In this document: piece by piece, positions 28,471 through 37,995 of the stretch
Position numbering within the stretch: the first letter of the stretch is position 1
How the letters are laid out: each line of letters begins with the position of its first letter
Assembly (NCBI RefSeq): GCF_038005985.1
Contig: NZ_JBBOUI010000001.1
Coordinates: 2,996,001-3,060,000 of the forward strand
Reading direction: 5' to 3'
Length of the DNA stretch: 64,000 nucleotides
Origin: Solibacillus sp. FSL R7-0682
GTDB taxonomy: Bacteria; Bacillota; Bacilli; Bacillales_A; Planococcaceae
Made by a program: the position numbers and the translations under genes
Notes under the pieces: model-generated
Told to the model about the DNA's origin: nothing
What the model saw: the letters and a program-made list of their open reading frames with translations, nothing else
The model's database searches: none

Positions 28471-29414
28471 TGTGTCCACTCCTTCGACGCTTCTACTACT
28501 TGTGCTAAACTTGCTTCATCATAAACACAATATGTTTCTACATTTCGATCGATTTTTTTGACCAATCCAGATAATACTTTTCCTGGACCACATTCAATAA
28601 AGATTGTAACCCCTTCAGCAATTAGCTTTTCAACATTTTGCTCCCATCTTACAGAACTCGTTACTTGAGCAATTAATTCCTGTTTAATTTGCTCAACACT
28701 GTCCAATATTTCAGAAGTAACATTGCTGACAACTGGAATGGTTGGTTGTTGCACCGTCAAATTTTCTACAACTTGTGCTAATTTATGAGCAGCCGGTTGC
28801 ATAAGCGTAGAATGGAATGGTCCACTTACTACTAATGGAAGCGCTCGTTTTGCACCAGCTTCCTTTGCCTTACTGCATGCCTCATCGACACCTTGTTTCG
28901 TCCCCGAAATCACAATTTGACCTGGACAGTTGAAATTGGCAACTTGCACCACTTCTCCCGCATCCGATACTTGACTACAAATAGCATCTAGCTTTTCCCC
29001 GTCTAACGCTAGAATTGCAGCCATCGCACCTTGACCTGCTGGAACTGCCTCGTCCATAAATACACCCCGACTGTGAACTGTTTTTACCGCATCTTCAAAA
29101 GTAATGGCATTTGCTACAACAAGTGCACTATATTCCCCTAATGAGTGCCCTGCTGTAAAATGCGGCGTAACACCCGCTTGCTGCAACTTATTTGCAATCA
29201 TCACCCCTGATGTAAGCAACGCAGGCTGAGCATGATACGTTAGTGTTAGCTTTTCTTGCGGACCGTTTAATATCGTATCCGTCAATGAAAACCCAAGCAC
29301 CTCATCAGCACGCTCATAAAATTCTTTACTTTTTTCGTCATTGGCTACAAAGTCCGCACCCATCCCCACAGATTGCGAACCTTGTCCTGGAAAAATAAAA
29401 GCAATTTTAGACAT
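28461..29414 (-). CDS. fabD: malonyl-CoA:ACP transacylase FabD
   Basis: Transfers malonyl groups from CoA to ACP for fatty-acid elongation. The 317-residue protein has [16 protein letters not shown] at the N-terminus, the catalytic serine in [13 protein letters not shown] and the catalytic His region [13 protein letters not shown]. It ends in [16 protein letters not shown]. Length equals the Bacillus protein. The start at MSKIAF has AGGGG about ten bases upstream; an ATG nine codons earlier lies nearer plsX and has no site. It overlaps fabG by ten bases. Confidence 0.96.
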   Translation of the reverse strand: MSKIAFIFPGQGSQSVGMGADFVANDEKSKEFYERADEVLGFSLTDTILNGPQEKLTLTYHAQPALLTSGVMIANKLQQAGVTPHFTAGHSLGEYSALVVANAITFEDAVKTVHSRGVFMDEAVPAGQGAMAAILALDGEKLDAICSQVSDAGEVVQVANFNCPGQIVISGTKQGVDEACSKAKEAGAKRALPLVVSGPFHSTLMQPAAHKLAQVVENLTVQQPTIPVVSNVTSEILDSVEQIKQELIAQVTSSVRWEQNVEKLIAEGVTIFIECGPGKVLSGLVKKIDRNVETYCVYDEASLAQVVEASKEWTQWV

Positions 29415-29441
29415 ATTAAACTTATCCCCTTTGTGAATCAA

Positions 29442-30437
29442 TTATTCTGATTTCGGCATTTGTGCAATTGTCTCTGCAATTGTTTCACAAACTTTATGTT
29501 CGACCATAATGTGTGCTTGTCGAATGGCACTATAAATCGCACGTGGATTTGAAGAACCGTGTGCTTTAATTACTGGTGACTTTAAGCCGAATAATGCCGC
29601 GCCACCATACTCTGTATAGTCCATTTTATCTTTAAGTTGTTTCAAATCGTTTTTTACAAGCATCGCAGCGAATTTTGATTTCGTAGTAGCAAATAATGCC
29701 TCTTTTAACATTTTGAATATCGCTCCCGCTGTCCCCTCGATGCTTTTTAAAACCATATTACCTGTAAAACCATCCGTTACAACCACGTCAGCTACGCCAT
29801 TTAATAATTCGCGTGCCTCTACATTACCTTCAAAATTAAAATTTGCTTCACTTAATTGTGCGAAGGCTGCCTTTGTTAACTCATTGCCTTTTTTATCTTC
29901 TGTACCGATGTTTAGTAATCCAATACGAGGTGATTTTTGTCCACGTACTTGTTTTACATAAATATCACCCATAATGGCATATTGTAATAAGTTTTCAGGC
30001 TTTGCATCTGCATTTGCTCCTAAATCAAGCATTAAGAACCCTTCACCATTCATTGTAGGTAAAGTCGTTGCAAGCGCTGGACGAGATACTCCTTCAATAC
30101 GCCCTACTTTGAATAATCCACCAGCCATTAGTGCACCAGTGTTTCCTGCAGATAGGCACGCATCAGCTGTCCCCTCGGCCACAGCCTCAAGCATTCGAGC
30201 CATTGAAGAGTCTTTTTTTCGTCGTACTGCACGAGCTGGATCGTCTTCCGCTTCTACTACTTCTGTACAATGAACAACTTGTAATCGATTATGTTGCTTT
30301 AAATAGGGAGTCATTTTTTGCTCGTCCCCATATAAAAGAATTTCTAAATTTTGAAAATCATCTAGGGCCATTAATACGCCTTCCACAATCGCTTGTGGTG
30401 CGTTATCTCCACCCATACCATCTACGGCTAATTTCAT
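29442..30437 (-). CDS. plsX: phosphate acyltransferase PlsX
   Basis: Converts acyl-ACP to acyl-phosphate, the donor used by PlsY in the first step of phospholipid synthesis; peripheral membrane enzyme. The 331-residue protein begins [20 protein letters not shown]. It has [39 protein letters not shown] and [10 protein letters not shown], all family blocks. It overlaps fapR by four bases, so regulator and enzyme are coupled. In B. subtilis fapR-plsX-fabD-fabG is controlled by FapR and malonyl-CoA, and the operator seen at 31041-31065 supports the same here. Confidence 0.96.
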   Translation of the reverse strand: MKLAVDGMGGDNAPQAIVEGVLMALDDFQNLEILLYGDEQKMTPYLKQHNRLQVVHCTEVVEAEDDPARAVRRKKDSSMARMLEAVAEGTADACLSAGNTGALMAGGLFKVGRIEGVSRPALATTLPTMNGEGFLMLDLGANADAKPENLLQYAIMGDIYVKQVRGQKSPRIGLLNIGTEDKKGNELTKAAFAQLSEANFNFEGNVEARELLNGVADVVVTDGFTGNMVLKSIEGTAGAIFKMLKEALFATTKSKFAAMLVKNDLKQLKDKMDYTEYGGAALFGLKSPVIKAHGSSNPRAIYSAIRQAHIMVEHKVCETIAETIAQMPKSE

Positions 30438-31006
30438 TTTGTTTCTTCACCTTTCGTGCGATACATTTCAAACTCACCTTTGAAAACAACTTCATTTTCT
30501 ACAGTAGAAGTTACTTCAATGAATGTACGATTTTTTTCAGCATGCTTCCCTTTGACGATTGCTTTAGTTACAACGCGATCTCCTGATTTAACAGGCTTAA
30601 CAAATGAAATGTTGGATTTCACGGTTAATGCTAGCTCATCGTCAATTACGGCAACTGCTAAAGAGTTCGCTTGCGCAAATAGATGATGTCCTCGCGCAAT
30701 ACCATTTCTTTGGAATACGTGTTCTTCACCGACATCAAATATTGAAAGCGCACGGTTATCTAGTTCAATATCAATAATTTCACCAATGACCTCATCAAGC
30801 GGTAGTGACTTTACTTCATCGTATTTTTTTGCAGCAACATCTTTAATACGCTCACGCAACTCCGGAATGGCTAACTCCATACGATCCAGACGAATCGTTT
30901 GAACGCTTACATTAAATTCAGCTGCTAATTGTTCATCTGTAACGAAAGGATTGTCGGCTATTTTTTCAGTCAACATGGATTGACGCTCTTTTTTTGAACG
31001 CTTCAT
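30434..31006 (-). CDS. fapR: fatty-acid biosynthesis repressor FapR
   Basis: Malonyl-CoA-responsive repressor of lipid-synthesis genes. The 190-residue protein has an N-terminal DeoR-like helix-turn-helix ([24 protein letters not shown], about residues 22-45). A linker follows, then a hot-dog-fold effector domain ([28 protein letters not shown]...[11 protein letters not shown]). It is the first gene of the operon and overlaps plsX by four bases. An inverted repeat matching the FapR operator pattern lies 35-60 bases upstream, implying autoregulation. Confidence 0.95.
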   Translation of the reverse strand: MKRSKKERQSMLTEKIADNPFVTDEQLAAEFNVSVQTIRLDRMELAIPELRERIKDVAAKKYDEVKSLPLDEVIGEIIDIELDNRALSIFDVGEEHVFQRNGIARGHHLFAQANSLAVAVIDDELALTVKSNISFVKPVKSGDRVVTKAIVKGKHAEKNRTFIEVTSTVENEVVFKGEFEMYRTKGEETK

Positions 31007-31040
31007 ACGTATTTGTTACCTGCCTTTAATTTTCTATAAG

Positions 31041-31065
31041 ATTAGTATTAGCACTTGGTACTAAT
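31041..31065. promoter_or_regulatory. FapR operator upstream of fapR
   Basis: ATTAGTA (31041-31047) and TACTAAT (31059-31065) form a 25-base inverted repeat in the fapR leader/promoter. The half-sites match the TTAGTA...TACTAA core known for FapR operators in Bacillus lipid genes. A TTGGTA element (-35-like) abuts it on the minus strand. Confidence 0.7.
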
Positions 31066-31081
31066 ACCAATATACATGGAT

Positions 31082-31112
31082 AAAAAAAAGAACGCAACAA
31101 CTTTTTTGTTGC
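31082..31112 (-). terminator. rho-independent terminator of the VOC-fold gene
   Basis: GCAACAA (31094-31100) pairs with TTGTTGC (31106-31112). Eight Ts follow on the minus strand after a short GAAC interval, just past the stop of the 31130-31549 gene. Confidence 0.8.
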
Positions 31113-31129
31113 ATCCCCTCTTCTTTTGT

Positions 31130-31549
31130 TTATGCTTCGTGACTTAATTGCCATAAAACACCGAATTTATCCGTTACTTGTCCGTAACATTTACTCCAAA
31201 ATGTTTCTTGCAATGGCATTGTTACATTGCCACCTTCAGCAAGACTATTAAAAATTGTTTGTATTTCTTCCTCATCCTTTGAAAAATAAGCAATCGTAAT
31301 ATTATCACCTATTGTCACCTGTTGTGAACCTGGATACGTATCCGAGAACATCATTTTCCCTTCTTCTAATTCAATTAAGGCATGCATTACTAAATCTTTT
31401 GCCTCAGCCGGAACAGGATGTTCTGGATTCGGTGGTAAATCGCCAAAAGTAGAAATCGTTACATTTTTTGCATTAAATACTTTTGCATATAATTTTACAG
31501 CCTCTTTGGTTTCACCATTAAAAACAAAGTACGGATTCATTTTGCCCAT
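31130..31549 (-). CDS. PhnB-like VOC-superfamily protein
   Basis: A 139-residue protein of the vicinal-oxygen-chelate (glyoxalase/bleomycin) fold, PhnB-like branch. Visible family features are NPYFVFNGETKEAVKLYAKVFNAK at the N-terminus, a Met/Phe-rich centre (LVMHALIELEEGKMMFSDTYPG) and the C-terminal FWSKCYGQVTDKFGVLWQLSHE. No specific substrate can be assigned; such proteins include small-molecule-modifying enzymes and many without known function. It is an addition relative to B. subtilis, where recG directly precedes fapR. A GAGG site is seven bases before the ATG, and it has its own terminator. Confidence 0.85.
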   Translation of the reverse strand: MGKMNPYFVFNGETKEAVKLYAKVFNAKNVTISTFGDLPPNPEHPVPAEAKDLVMHALIELEEGKMMFSDTYPGSQQVTIGDNITIAYFSKDEEEIQTIFNSLAEGGNVTMPLQETFWSKCYGQVTDKFGVLWQLSHEA

Positions 31550-31623
31550 TCCATTTCCTCTTCTCGTTTATAATTTGATTAACGTAAAATTACCCTTTCC
31601 AATCAACAATAAAAATAAACACT

Positions 31624-33663
31624 TTAGTCCATTCGTTCGCCTTCTAATACACCCGAAGTAGATAGTTTTTCTCGTAGCACCGCATATTCAGGTAATTGCC
31701 AAAATTCCTCATCATATAAAAGGTTTGCTGCATCTTGCCTTGCCGTTTCAAGAGCACGATAGTCATGCACTAAATCAGCTAGCTTAAATTCAGGTAAACC
31801 ACTTTGCCGTTTCCCAAAGAAGTCCCCTGAGCCTCGCAACTCTAAATCTTTTTCAGCTAAACGGAAGCCATCATTCGTTTCGGTCATCGACAACATCCGC
31901 TCTTTTCCTTCATCGGTTTTCGGATCCGCTATTAAAACACAATACGACTGATGTTCACCACGCCCTACACGTCCACGTAATTGGTGAAGTTGAGCAAGCC
32001 CAAATCGTTCGGCATCATAAATAGTCATAAACGTGGCGTTCGGAACATTTACTCCTACTTCGACAACTGTTGTTGATACTAATACATGCACAGATCCTTC
32101 ACTAAATGCACGCATCACCGCATCCTTTTCATCTGGATGTAAACGTCCATGCATAAGTCCCACTTTAAAACGATTACCAAAATACGCTTGCAGTTGTTCA
32201 TACGCCTCCACTGCATTTTGAACTTCTAATTTATCCGACTCTTCGATGAGCGGTGTAATAACATATGCTTGTCTTCCAGCTTCAAGCTCTTGTGTCATCC
32301 GCAATAATACGCTATTCAACTGCTCTTTTTTTAACCAATGGGTTTCGATTTCTTTACGTCCTGCTGGTAATTCATCAATAATTGACACATCCATCTCTCC
32401 AAATGCGGTAATTGCTAATGTACGAGGAATAGGTGTCGCTGTCATAAAGAGCACATCTGGATTTTCACCCTTCTCCCGCAGCACACGACGTTGCTCTACC
32501 CCAAAACGATGTTGTTCATCGGTAATAACAAAGCCTAATTTATGAAAAATAACGTCCGGCTGAATGAGGGCATGCGTACCAATTACAATATCAATTTCTC
32601 CAGTTGCTAATTGAGCAAGTAACTCTCTTTTTGCTTTTGCTTTTGTCGAACCTGAAAGTAGGGCCACCTTCACACCAATCTCATCAAACCAAGCATGTAA
32701 ATTATCCGCATGTTGTTCTGCTAAAATTTCAGTTGGCGCCATTAAGGCACCTTGATAACCTGCTGAAACCGCTGCATACAGCCCTATGGCTGCAACAACT
32801 GTTTTCCCAGAACCAACATCTCCTTGTAACAAACGATTCATTCGTTGTGGTGTAAGTAAGTCTTTACAAATTTCATTTACTACACGCTTTTGTGCACCCG
32901 TTAGCTCATAAGGTAATGTGGCAATAAATTGTTTTAATTTATTTAAATCATATTGAATGGTTAGCCCTTTTTCATTTTCCTTATTCGCTTTTCGTAAAGC
33001 TTGTATACGTAATTGAAAATCTAAAAGCTCCTCGTATACGAAACGACGTCTCGCTTGTTTGGCATGCTCTGCATCTAAAGGAAAATGAACACCTTCAAGT
33101 GCTTGGTGAATTTCTACAAGCTGATATTTTGTTCGGAGACTTTCGGGTAATGGCTCTTGTATACTATCCGAAACAGCGTCTAATGCTTGACGCATGAATT
33201 TGCGAAAACGCTTTTGTTGTAAATTTCCCTTCAAACTATAGACAGGTTCAAAATCAATTTGATCTGTCTTTGGACCGAACGTAACAGAAGATCCAACTAT
33301 TACTTGTCGACCTCGATCCCATTTCCCTGTAACTGTAATAACCATGCCTGGTATAATTTTTTGGCGTAAATAGTTCTGATTAAAAAATACAACTTTAACT
33401 AAATGTCTTCCTGCTAGGGCAGTAAATTGTAAACGTGATTTATTTTTGCCAAGAAACAAGGCGGTTGGAGCACTTTCGACACGAGCTTCAATTGTGACAC
33501 GCTCATTATGGGGTGTTTCAAGTAAATCTTTTAATCTAAAATCTTCATGACGATACGGAAATGTCCATATTAAATCATGTACTGTGTGAATTCCCATCTT
33601 TTCAAGTGCTTCTGCTGTTTCCTTACCTATTCCTTTTAAATTCGATACCGGTTCGAACTCCAT
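31624..33663 (-). CDS. recG: ATP-dependent DNA helicase RecG
   Basis: Branch-migrating helicase that regresses stalled forks and processes recombination intermediates. The 679-residue protein has an N-terminal wedge/OB domain and then superfamily 2 motifs: LLQGDVGSGKTVVAAIG, APTEILAEQH, ITDEQHRFGVEQR, FMTATPIPRTLAI. The TRG-containing C-terminus includes QLRGRVGRGEHQSYC and RGSGDFFGKRQSG. The start at MEFEPV is favoured because AAAGGAG lies nine bases upstream; another ATG three codons earlier abuts that site. It is located after the sdaA genes, as in B. subtilis. Confidence 0.96.
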   Translation of the reverse strand: MEFEPVSNLKGIGKETAEALEKMGIHTVHDLIWTFPYRHEDFRLKDLLETPHNERVTIEARVESAPTALFLGKNKSRLQFTALAGRHLVKVVFFNQNYLRQKIIPGMVITVTGKWDRGRQVIVGSSVTFGPKTDQIDFEPVYSLKGNLQQKRFRKFMRQALDAVSDSIQEPLPESLRTKYQLVEIHQALEGVHFPLDAEHAKQARRRFVYEELLDFQLRIQALRKANKENEKGLTIQYDLNKLKQFIATLPYELTGAQKRVVNEICKDLLTPQRMNRLLQGDVGSGKTVVAAIGLYAAVSAGYQGALMAPTEILAEQHADNLHAWFDEIGVKVALLSGSTKAKAKRELLAQLATGEIDIVIGTHALIQPDVIFHKLGFVITDEQHRFGVEQRRVLREKGENPDVLFMTATPIPRTLAITAFGEMDVSIIDELPAGRKEIETHWLKKEQLNSVLLRMTQELEAGRQAYVITPLIEESDKLEVQNAVEAYEQLQAYFGNRFKVGLMHGRLHPDEKDAVMRAFSEGSVHVLVSTTVVEVGVNVPNATFMTIYDAERFGLAQLHQLRGRVGRGEHQSYCVLIADPKTDEGKERMLSMTETNDGFRLAEKDLELRGSGDFFGKRQSGLPEFKLADLVHDYRALETARQDAANLLYDEEFWQLPEYAVLREKLSTSGVLEGERMD

Positions 33664-33751
33664 TTCCGACATCTCCTTTACCTATAAATTCTTCCATAAG
33701 CATAGCATAAAATCAGTGCGTATGTTCGTATACAATAGTAGATTCAATGAG

Positions 33752-33787
33752 AAAAAAAACGATTTCGAACAAAGTCAAAATCGTTTT
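33752..33787 (-). terminator. rho-independent terminator of sdaAB-sdaAA
   Basis: AAAACGATTT pairs with AAATCGTTTT around an 11-base loop, followed by eight Ts on the minus strand, downstream of the sdaAA stop. Confidence 0.88.
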
Positions 33788-33803
33788 AGATCAATACTAT
33801 TAT

Positions 33804-34724
33804 TTAATTATTGGATACTTTAGATTTTAAAATAGCCTTTAAGTCTCCACCCTCAAAAATCGCATGGGTAATTGCTTTACCCGTAGGTGTTGCTGCTAAT
33901 CCCCCGCGGGCTGTTTCTTTTAGATTCGGGCTCATCGCTTGACCGATCCGATACATTGCGCCGATAACTTCATCACATGGAATGCGACTAGTTACACCCG
34001 CTAAAGCCATATCCGCCGCTACTAAAGAATTCGAAGCCCCCATCGCATTACGCTTTACACAAGGTACTTCAACTAAACCCGCTACAGGATCACATACAAG
34101 ACCAAGCATATTTTTCAACGTAATCGCAAAGCCTTCTGCACATTGTTGTGGTGATCCTCCTGCCACTTCGACAATTGCAGCAGCTGCCATTGCAGATGCA
34201 CTTCCGACTTCTGCTTGACAACCACCTTCCGCACCTGAAATGGAAGCATTATTCGCGACAATAAAACCAAATGCACCTGAAGTAAACAAATAACGTACCA
34301 TTTGCTCACGAGTTGGCTTCAATTTGTTTTGAACGGCAAATAACGTACCTGGTACAACACCTGCAGAACCTGCTGTCGGTGTTGCACAAATTGTTCCCAT
34401 CGCAGCATTTACTTCGTTTGTCGCTACAGCCTTACTTACTGCATCTAACAGTAATTCACCAGATAATGTATTTCCTGATGCAATATATTTTTGAATTAAC
34501 ACGGCATCTCCACCAGTTAAGCCAGTTACTGACTGAACGCCACGTAACCCTCGTTCTACAGCTTCCTCCATAACAGTTAAGTTTCGATCCATTTGCGCAA
34601 AAATCTCTTCCCGTGTGCGCCCGCTAATTAACATTTCTTGCTCAATCATAATTTCCGAGATGAGCTTCCCTTCATTTTCTGCAAGTTCGACTAATTCTCT
34701 AACACTACGAAATAATACATCCAT
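33804..34724 (-). CDS. sdaAA: L-serine dehydratase, alpha (iron-sulfur) subunit
   Basis: Catalytic subunit of the [4Fe-4S] L-serine ammonia-lyase that converts serine to pyruvate and ammonia. The 306-residue protein has the conserved cysteines in TICATPTAGSAG, EGGCQAEVGSASAM, GLVCDPVAGLVEVPCVKRN, and glycine-rich loops typical of the family. It is the partner of sdaAB, which ends 14 bases upstream; together they form the two-subunit Bacillus-type enzyme. GGGGG precedes the ATG by about nine bases. A terminator follows. Confidence 0.95.
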   Translation of the reverse strand: MDVLFRSVRELVELAENEGKLISEIMIEQEMLISGRTREEIFAQMDRNLTVMEEAVERGLRGVQSVTGLTGGDAVLIQKYIASGNTLSGELLLDAVSKAVATNEVNAAMGTICATPTAGSAGVVPGTLFAVQNKLKPTREQMVRYLFTSGAFGFIVANNASISGAEGGCQAEVGSASAMAAAAIVEVAGGSPQQCAEGFAITLKNMLGLVCDPVAGLVEVPCVKRNAMGASNSLVAADMALAGVTSRIPCDEVIGAMYRIGQAMSPNLKETARGGLAATPTGKAITHAIFEGGDLKAILKSKVSNN

Positions 34725-34738
34725 GTATGTGCACCCCC

Positions 34739-35401
34739 TTAGTTGTTAATTTTAGAAACCTTTGTTATATGTGGGATGTATGAAATTTGGTCGATAATAC
34801 GATCTTCAATATTTTGATCGACTTCGATAACCATTAGCGCTGTTAGCCCACGTTCAATACGCGACACTTCCATATGCCCAATGTTCACATTATGCATTGC
34901 TAAACAGTTGGCGACATTGGCAATGCATCCTGCACGGTCATCATGAACGACTAAAATGGCTGGCATACCACCTGTTAGTCGAAGTTTAAAGCCATTCACC
35001 TCACTAATTTCAATTTTCCCTCCGCCTATAGAAATACCTTCAACGCTTAATTCTGATTCAGCATCCCCCATTACAAGACGTGCTGTATTTGGATGCTCTC
35101 GATTTGCTGTCTCTGGAATGAACTCAAATTCAAGACCTGCTTTTTCCGCTTCTTCAAAAGCCGTTTTAATTCGTTCATCATCCGTATCGTAATCTAATAA
35201 TCCACCAATTAATGCAACATCTGTGCCATGACCACGATACGTTTCTGCAAAGGAACCGTATAAATAAATTTTTACCCACTTCGGTTGGCGCCCAAATAAG
35301 TCACGTGCTACACGACCGATACGAGCAGCTCCTGCTGTATGCGAGGAGGATGGGCCAATCATCACTGGCCCAATAATATCGAATACCGATGTAAATTTCA
35401 T
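34739..35401 (-). CDS. sdaAB: L-serine dehydratase, beta subunit
   Basis: Beta subunit of the Bacillus-type L-serine ammonia-lyase. The 220-residue protein has DIIGPVMIGPSSSHTAGAARIGR near the N-terminus, YGSFAETYRGHGTDVALIGG in the middle, and a C-terminal ACT domain (ILVVHDDRAGCIANVANCLAMHNVNIGHMEVSR) likely to sense an amino acid. The start at MKFTSVF has GGAGG six bases upstream; an ATG six codons earlier lies before it. A candidate promoter lies at 35440-35468. Confidence 0.95.
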   Translation of the reverse strand: MKFTSVFDIIGPVMIGPSSSHTAGAARIGRVARDLFGRQPKWVKIYLYGSFAETYRGHGTDVALIGGLLDYDTDDERIKTAFEEAEKAGLEFEFIPETANREHPNTARLVMGDAESELSVEGISIGGGKIEISEVNGFKLRLTGGMPAILVVHDDRAGCIANVANCLAMHNVNIGHMEVSRIERGLTALMVIEVDQNIEDRIIDQISYIPHITKVSKINN

Positions 35402-35439
35402 GAAGTACCTCCTTTTCATTCATACATTCTTTTACTATC

Positions 35440-35468
35440 ATTTTAACCATTTATGCTACAATTAACAA
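35440..35468 (-). promoter_or_regulatory. putative sigma-A promoter of sdaAB-sdaAA
   Basis: TTGTTA (35463-35468) and TAAAAT (35440-35445) on the minus strand with a 17-base spacer, 39 bases upstream of the sdaAB ATG. Confidence 0.5.
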
Positions 35469-35580
35469 ATTTTCTATCAATCAATCGTAATTCATATAAA
35501 AGGAAACTAACTTTAATGCACTATTGTTGAAAGGGTGCTTTTTCAAAAAAATCCAAAAACAAATAGCCTAGACGAGGAAA

Positions 35581-35612
35581 GCAGTGCGCACAATAATGTG
35601 TACGCACTGCTT
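35581..35612. terminator. stem-loop after fakA, T-tail on plus strand
   Basis: GCAGTGCG pairs with CGCACTGC, with ACA/TGT extending the stem. CTTTTATTTTA follows on the plus strand. On the minus strand, the direction of fakA, only three Ts follow the stem, so termination of fakA here may be inefficient. Confidence 0.5.
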
Positions 35613-35617
35613 TTATT

Positions 35618-37264
35618 TTACTCTACAGATAAGATAAATGGATATAATGATTGTTTTCCTTCAACAATTTCTACTTCCGCATCCGGATAGTTTTCTTCAA
35701 TAAAGGTTTGTAATTGTTCTGCTTGAGCTGCTGTTGCATCCTCACCATAAATTACTGTTACAATTTCAGAATCCTCATCCATTAAGCCTTCTAACACTTT
35801 CTTCGCTGCATCCATCATTTCAGGTGTTGATAAAATGATTTTGCCTTCAGCAAGTGCCATATAGTCGTCTTTGCGAATTTCAACACCATCGATTGATGTA
35901 TCACGAACTGCGAATGTTACTTGACCAGTCTTTACGTGAGCAAAGCCTTCTGTCATGTAGTTTTTATTGTTTTCAACTGACTCCTCAGGATTAAATGCTA
36001 AAATAGCTGCCATCCCTTGAGGAATTGTTTTTGTAGGAACTACAGCCGCTTCGATTTCTAAAAGTTCAGCTGCTTGTTCTGCTGCCATAATAATGTTTTT
36101 ATTATTTGGTAAAATTAAGACGCGTTCAGCACCAATTTCTTTTACGGCTTTTACGATATCTTCTGTTGAAGGGTTCATCGTTTGACCCCCTTCAATTACA
36201 TAAGATGCACCGATTGAACGTAATAAATTTGATACACCCTCACCCATTGCAATTGTAACAATCGCATATGGAATTTTTTGTTGAGCTGGCTTTGGCGCTG
36301 GTTTAGATGTGTCATTCACGATAGCAGAATGTTGTTCACGCATGTTATCAACTTTAATTTTAATTAAGCTACCATATTTTTGACCTGCTGCAAGTACTGC
36401 ACCTGGAGTTTCCGAGTGAATATGTACTTTTGCAATTTCATCATCCGAAATAACTAATAATGAGTCACCCATCGGATTTAACTCTTGGCGGAAGTGCTCC
36501 TCATCAAAAGGCTCTTTATCCGCTTCGAGGCGTACCATGATTTCTGTACAATATCCAAACTCAATGTCTGATGTGTCCATGAAATCTTGTACACGATGAT
36601 GTTCTGCGTTAATTAAATCATCTAATGATGATTCATTTTTTTCTGGCAGTGGCTCACCCTTTAATGAAGCAAGGAAACCTTCATAAACAAATACTAATCC
36701 TTGACCACCGCTATCTACTACGCCTACTTCTTTTAAAACAGGTAGTAAATCTGGTGTACGATTTAGTGATGCCTTAGCTTCCCCAATAAATGCTTCCATT
36801 AAAGCGATTAGATCGTCTTCTGTTTCTGCAACTTCTACACCTTTTGCTGCCGCTTCACGTGCTACAGTTAGGATTGTGCCTTCCACGGGCTTCATAACTG
36901 CTTTATATGCTGTATCGACACCTGCTTGGAATGCATTCGCTAAACCTTTTGCGTCAATTGCCGCTTCTTTTTCAATCGCTTTTCCGAAACCACGGAATAA
37001 TTGCGATAAAATAACACCTGAGTTACCACGTGCACCCATAAGTAAGCCCTTTGATAAAGCTTGTGCAGTTTTACCAATATGCTTGTTTACGTTTGCCTCC
37101 GTTTCAGTAGCACCAGATGTCATTGACAAATTCATATTTGTACCTGTATCCCCGTCTGGTACAGGGAATACGTTTAGTGAATCTACATAACTTGCATTTT
37201 GGTATAGGTGATGAGCACCCATTTGAACCATTTCAGCAAATTTAATTCCGTCTAAAGACTTCAT
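35618..37264 (-). CDS. fakA: fatty acid kinase subunit FakA (YloV)
   Basis: ATP-binding subunit of the two-part kinase that phosphorylates fatty acids held by FakB (DegV family), feeding exogenous lipids into PlsY. The 548-residue protein has an N-terminal DAK1/DhaL-like ATP domain (LNVFPVPDGDTGTNMNLSM, about residues 30-50; GARGNSGVILSQLFRGF). A central region follows (VDSGGQGLVFVYEGFLASL), then a C-terminal domain ending VEGKQSLYPFILSVE. Two ATGs are possible; the second is used because GAGGAGG lies only two bases from the first. The gene lies ten bases or so after yloU, its conserved partner. Confidence 0.92.
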   Translation of the reverse strand: MKSLDGIKFAEMVQMGAHHLYQNASYVDSLNVFPVPDGDTGTNMNLSMTSGATETEANVNKHIGKTAQALSKGLLMGARGNSGVILSQLFRGFGKAIEKEAAIDAKGLANAFQAGVDTAYKAVMKPVEGTILTVAREAAAKGVEVAETEDDLIALMEAFIGEAKASLNRTPDLLPVLKEVGVVDSGGQGLVFVYEGFLASLKGEPLPEKNESSLDDLINAEHHRVQDFMDTSDIEFGYCTEIMVRLEADKEPFDEEHFRQELNPMGDSLLVISDDEIAKVHIHSETPGAVLAAGQKYGSLIKIKVDNMREQHSAIVNDTSKPAPKPAQQKIPYAIVTIAMGEGVSNLLRSIGASYVIEGGQTMNPSTEDIVKAVKEIGAERVLILPNNKNIIMAAEQAAELLEIEAAVVPTKTIPQGMAAILAFNPEESVENNKNYMTEGFAHVKTGQVTFAVRDTSIDGVEIRKDDYMALAEGKIILSTPEMMDAAKKVLEGLMDEDSEIVTVIYGEDATAAQAEQLQTFIEENYPDAEVEIVEGKQSLYPFILSVE

Positions 37265-37282
37265 CCGATTCATTTCCTCCTC

Positions 37283-37645
37283 TTACACATTCGCAACACG
37301 AACGCCTTGAACAAAAATATTAACCGACTTAACGCTCATACCTAATGTTTTATTTACTGTGTATTTTACTTTCGACTGAACTTGATATGCAATTTCAGAA
37401 ATTTTTGTACCATAGCTGACAATAATGTACATATCAATATGTAGGTCTTCACCTTCTTGACGAATAAGTACACCTTTAGCAAAATTCTCTTTACGTAAAA
37501 TATCTGTTAAACCGTCACGAATTTGGTGTTTTGATGCCATGCCTACAATACCATAGCATTCGATCGCTGCTCCACCAGCAATTTGTGCAATCACATCATT
37601 TGAAATATCAATATGGCCGAATTCGTTATTTAATTCTACTGACAT
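37283..37645 (-). CDS. yloU: Asp23/Gls24 envelope-stress family protein (YloU)
   Basis: A 120-residue Asp23/Gls24-family protein. These are soluble, membrane-associated proteins linked to envelope stress and, in this position, almost always found next to fakA. Visible features are ISNDVIAQIAGGAAIECYGIVGMASKHQ at the N-terminus, the central beta region EGEDLHIDMYIIVSYGTKISEIAYQVQSKV, and the end SVKSVNIFVQGVRV. There is no transmembrane segment. A GGGGGC site precedes the ATG, and a TATAAT-containing promoter lies 55-85 bases upstream. Its biochemical role is unknown. Confidence 0.9.
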   Translation of the reverse strand: MSVELNNEFGHIDISNDVIAQIAGGAAIECYGIVGMASKHQIRDGLTDILRKENFAKGVLIRQEGEDLHIDMYIIVSYGTKISEIAYQVQSKVKYTVNKTLGMSVKSVNIFVQGVRVANV

Positions 37646-37700
37646 AGTAATGCCCCCTTGGCTCTATTTGACTAATCTATATTGTACTACACAAAAGTCG

Positions 37701-37730
37701 ATTATAAAAGAAAACGTTCATCTACGTCCA
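37701..37730 (-). promoter_or_regulatory. putative sigma-A promoter of yloU-fakA
   Basis: TGGACG (37725-37730) and a perfect TATAAT (37701-37706) on the minus strand, spacer 18 bases, about 55 bases upstream of yloU. Confidence 0.5.
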
Positions 37731-37819
37731 GTTGGAAGTGTTTTTTTATGACAAAAGTCGACGTTTATTTCGTAATTTTAGTAAAATAATTATTCAAATT
37801 GAGTAGCAAACGGAATTAT

Positions 37820-37848
37820 AAAAAAAGCTAGGCATTTATCCTAGCTTT
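37820..37848 (-). terminator. orphan terminator facing yloU
   Basis: On the minus strand AAAAGCTAGG pairs with CCTAGCTTTT around ATAAATG, and seven Ts result. No annotated minus-strand gene ends here: spoVM stops 500 bases upstream at its own terminator. It may end a short RNA or act as an attenuator ahead of yloU. Confidence 0.75.
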
Positions 37849-37966
37849 TCCTAAAGAATTCAAAATGATTAGGCAAAATGAAAATTTTTTGTTGCTCCCA
37901 CTTATCAACCATTCTACAACAAAATAGGTGTAAAGGTTTTTTTCTTGAAAGGTTGTGTAAAATGTC

Positions 37967-37995
37967 TTGCACTCGTTCGGTAGGTGTGTTAAATT
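37967..37995 (+). promoter_or_regulatory. putative sigma-A promoter of rpmB
   Basis: TTGCAC (37967-37972) and TAAATT (37990-37995) on the plus strand, 17-base spacer, about 65 bases before the rpmB ATG. Confidence 0.45.
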
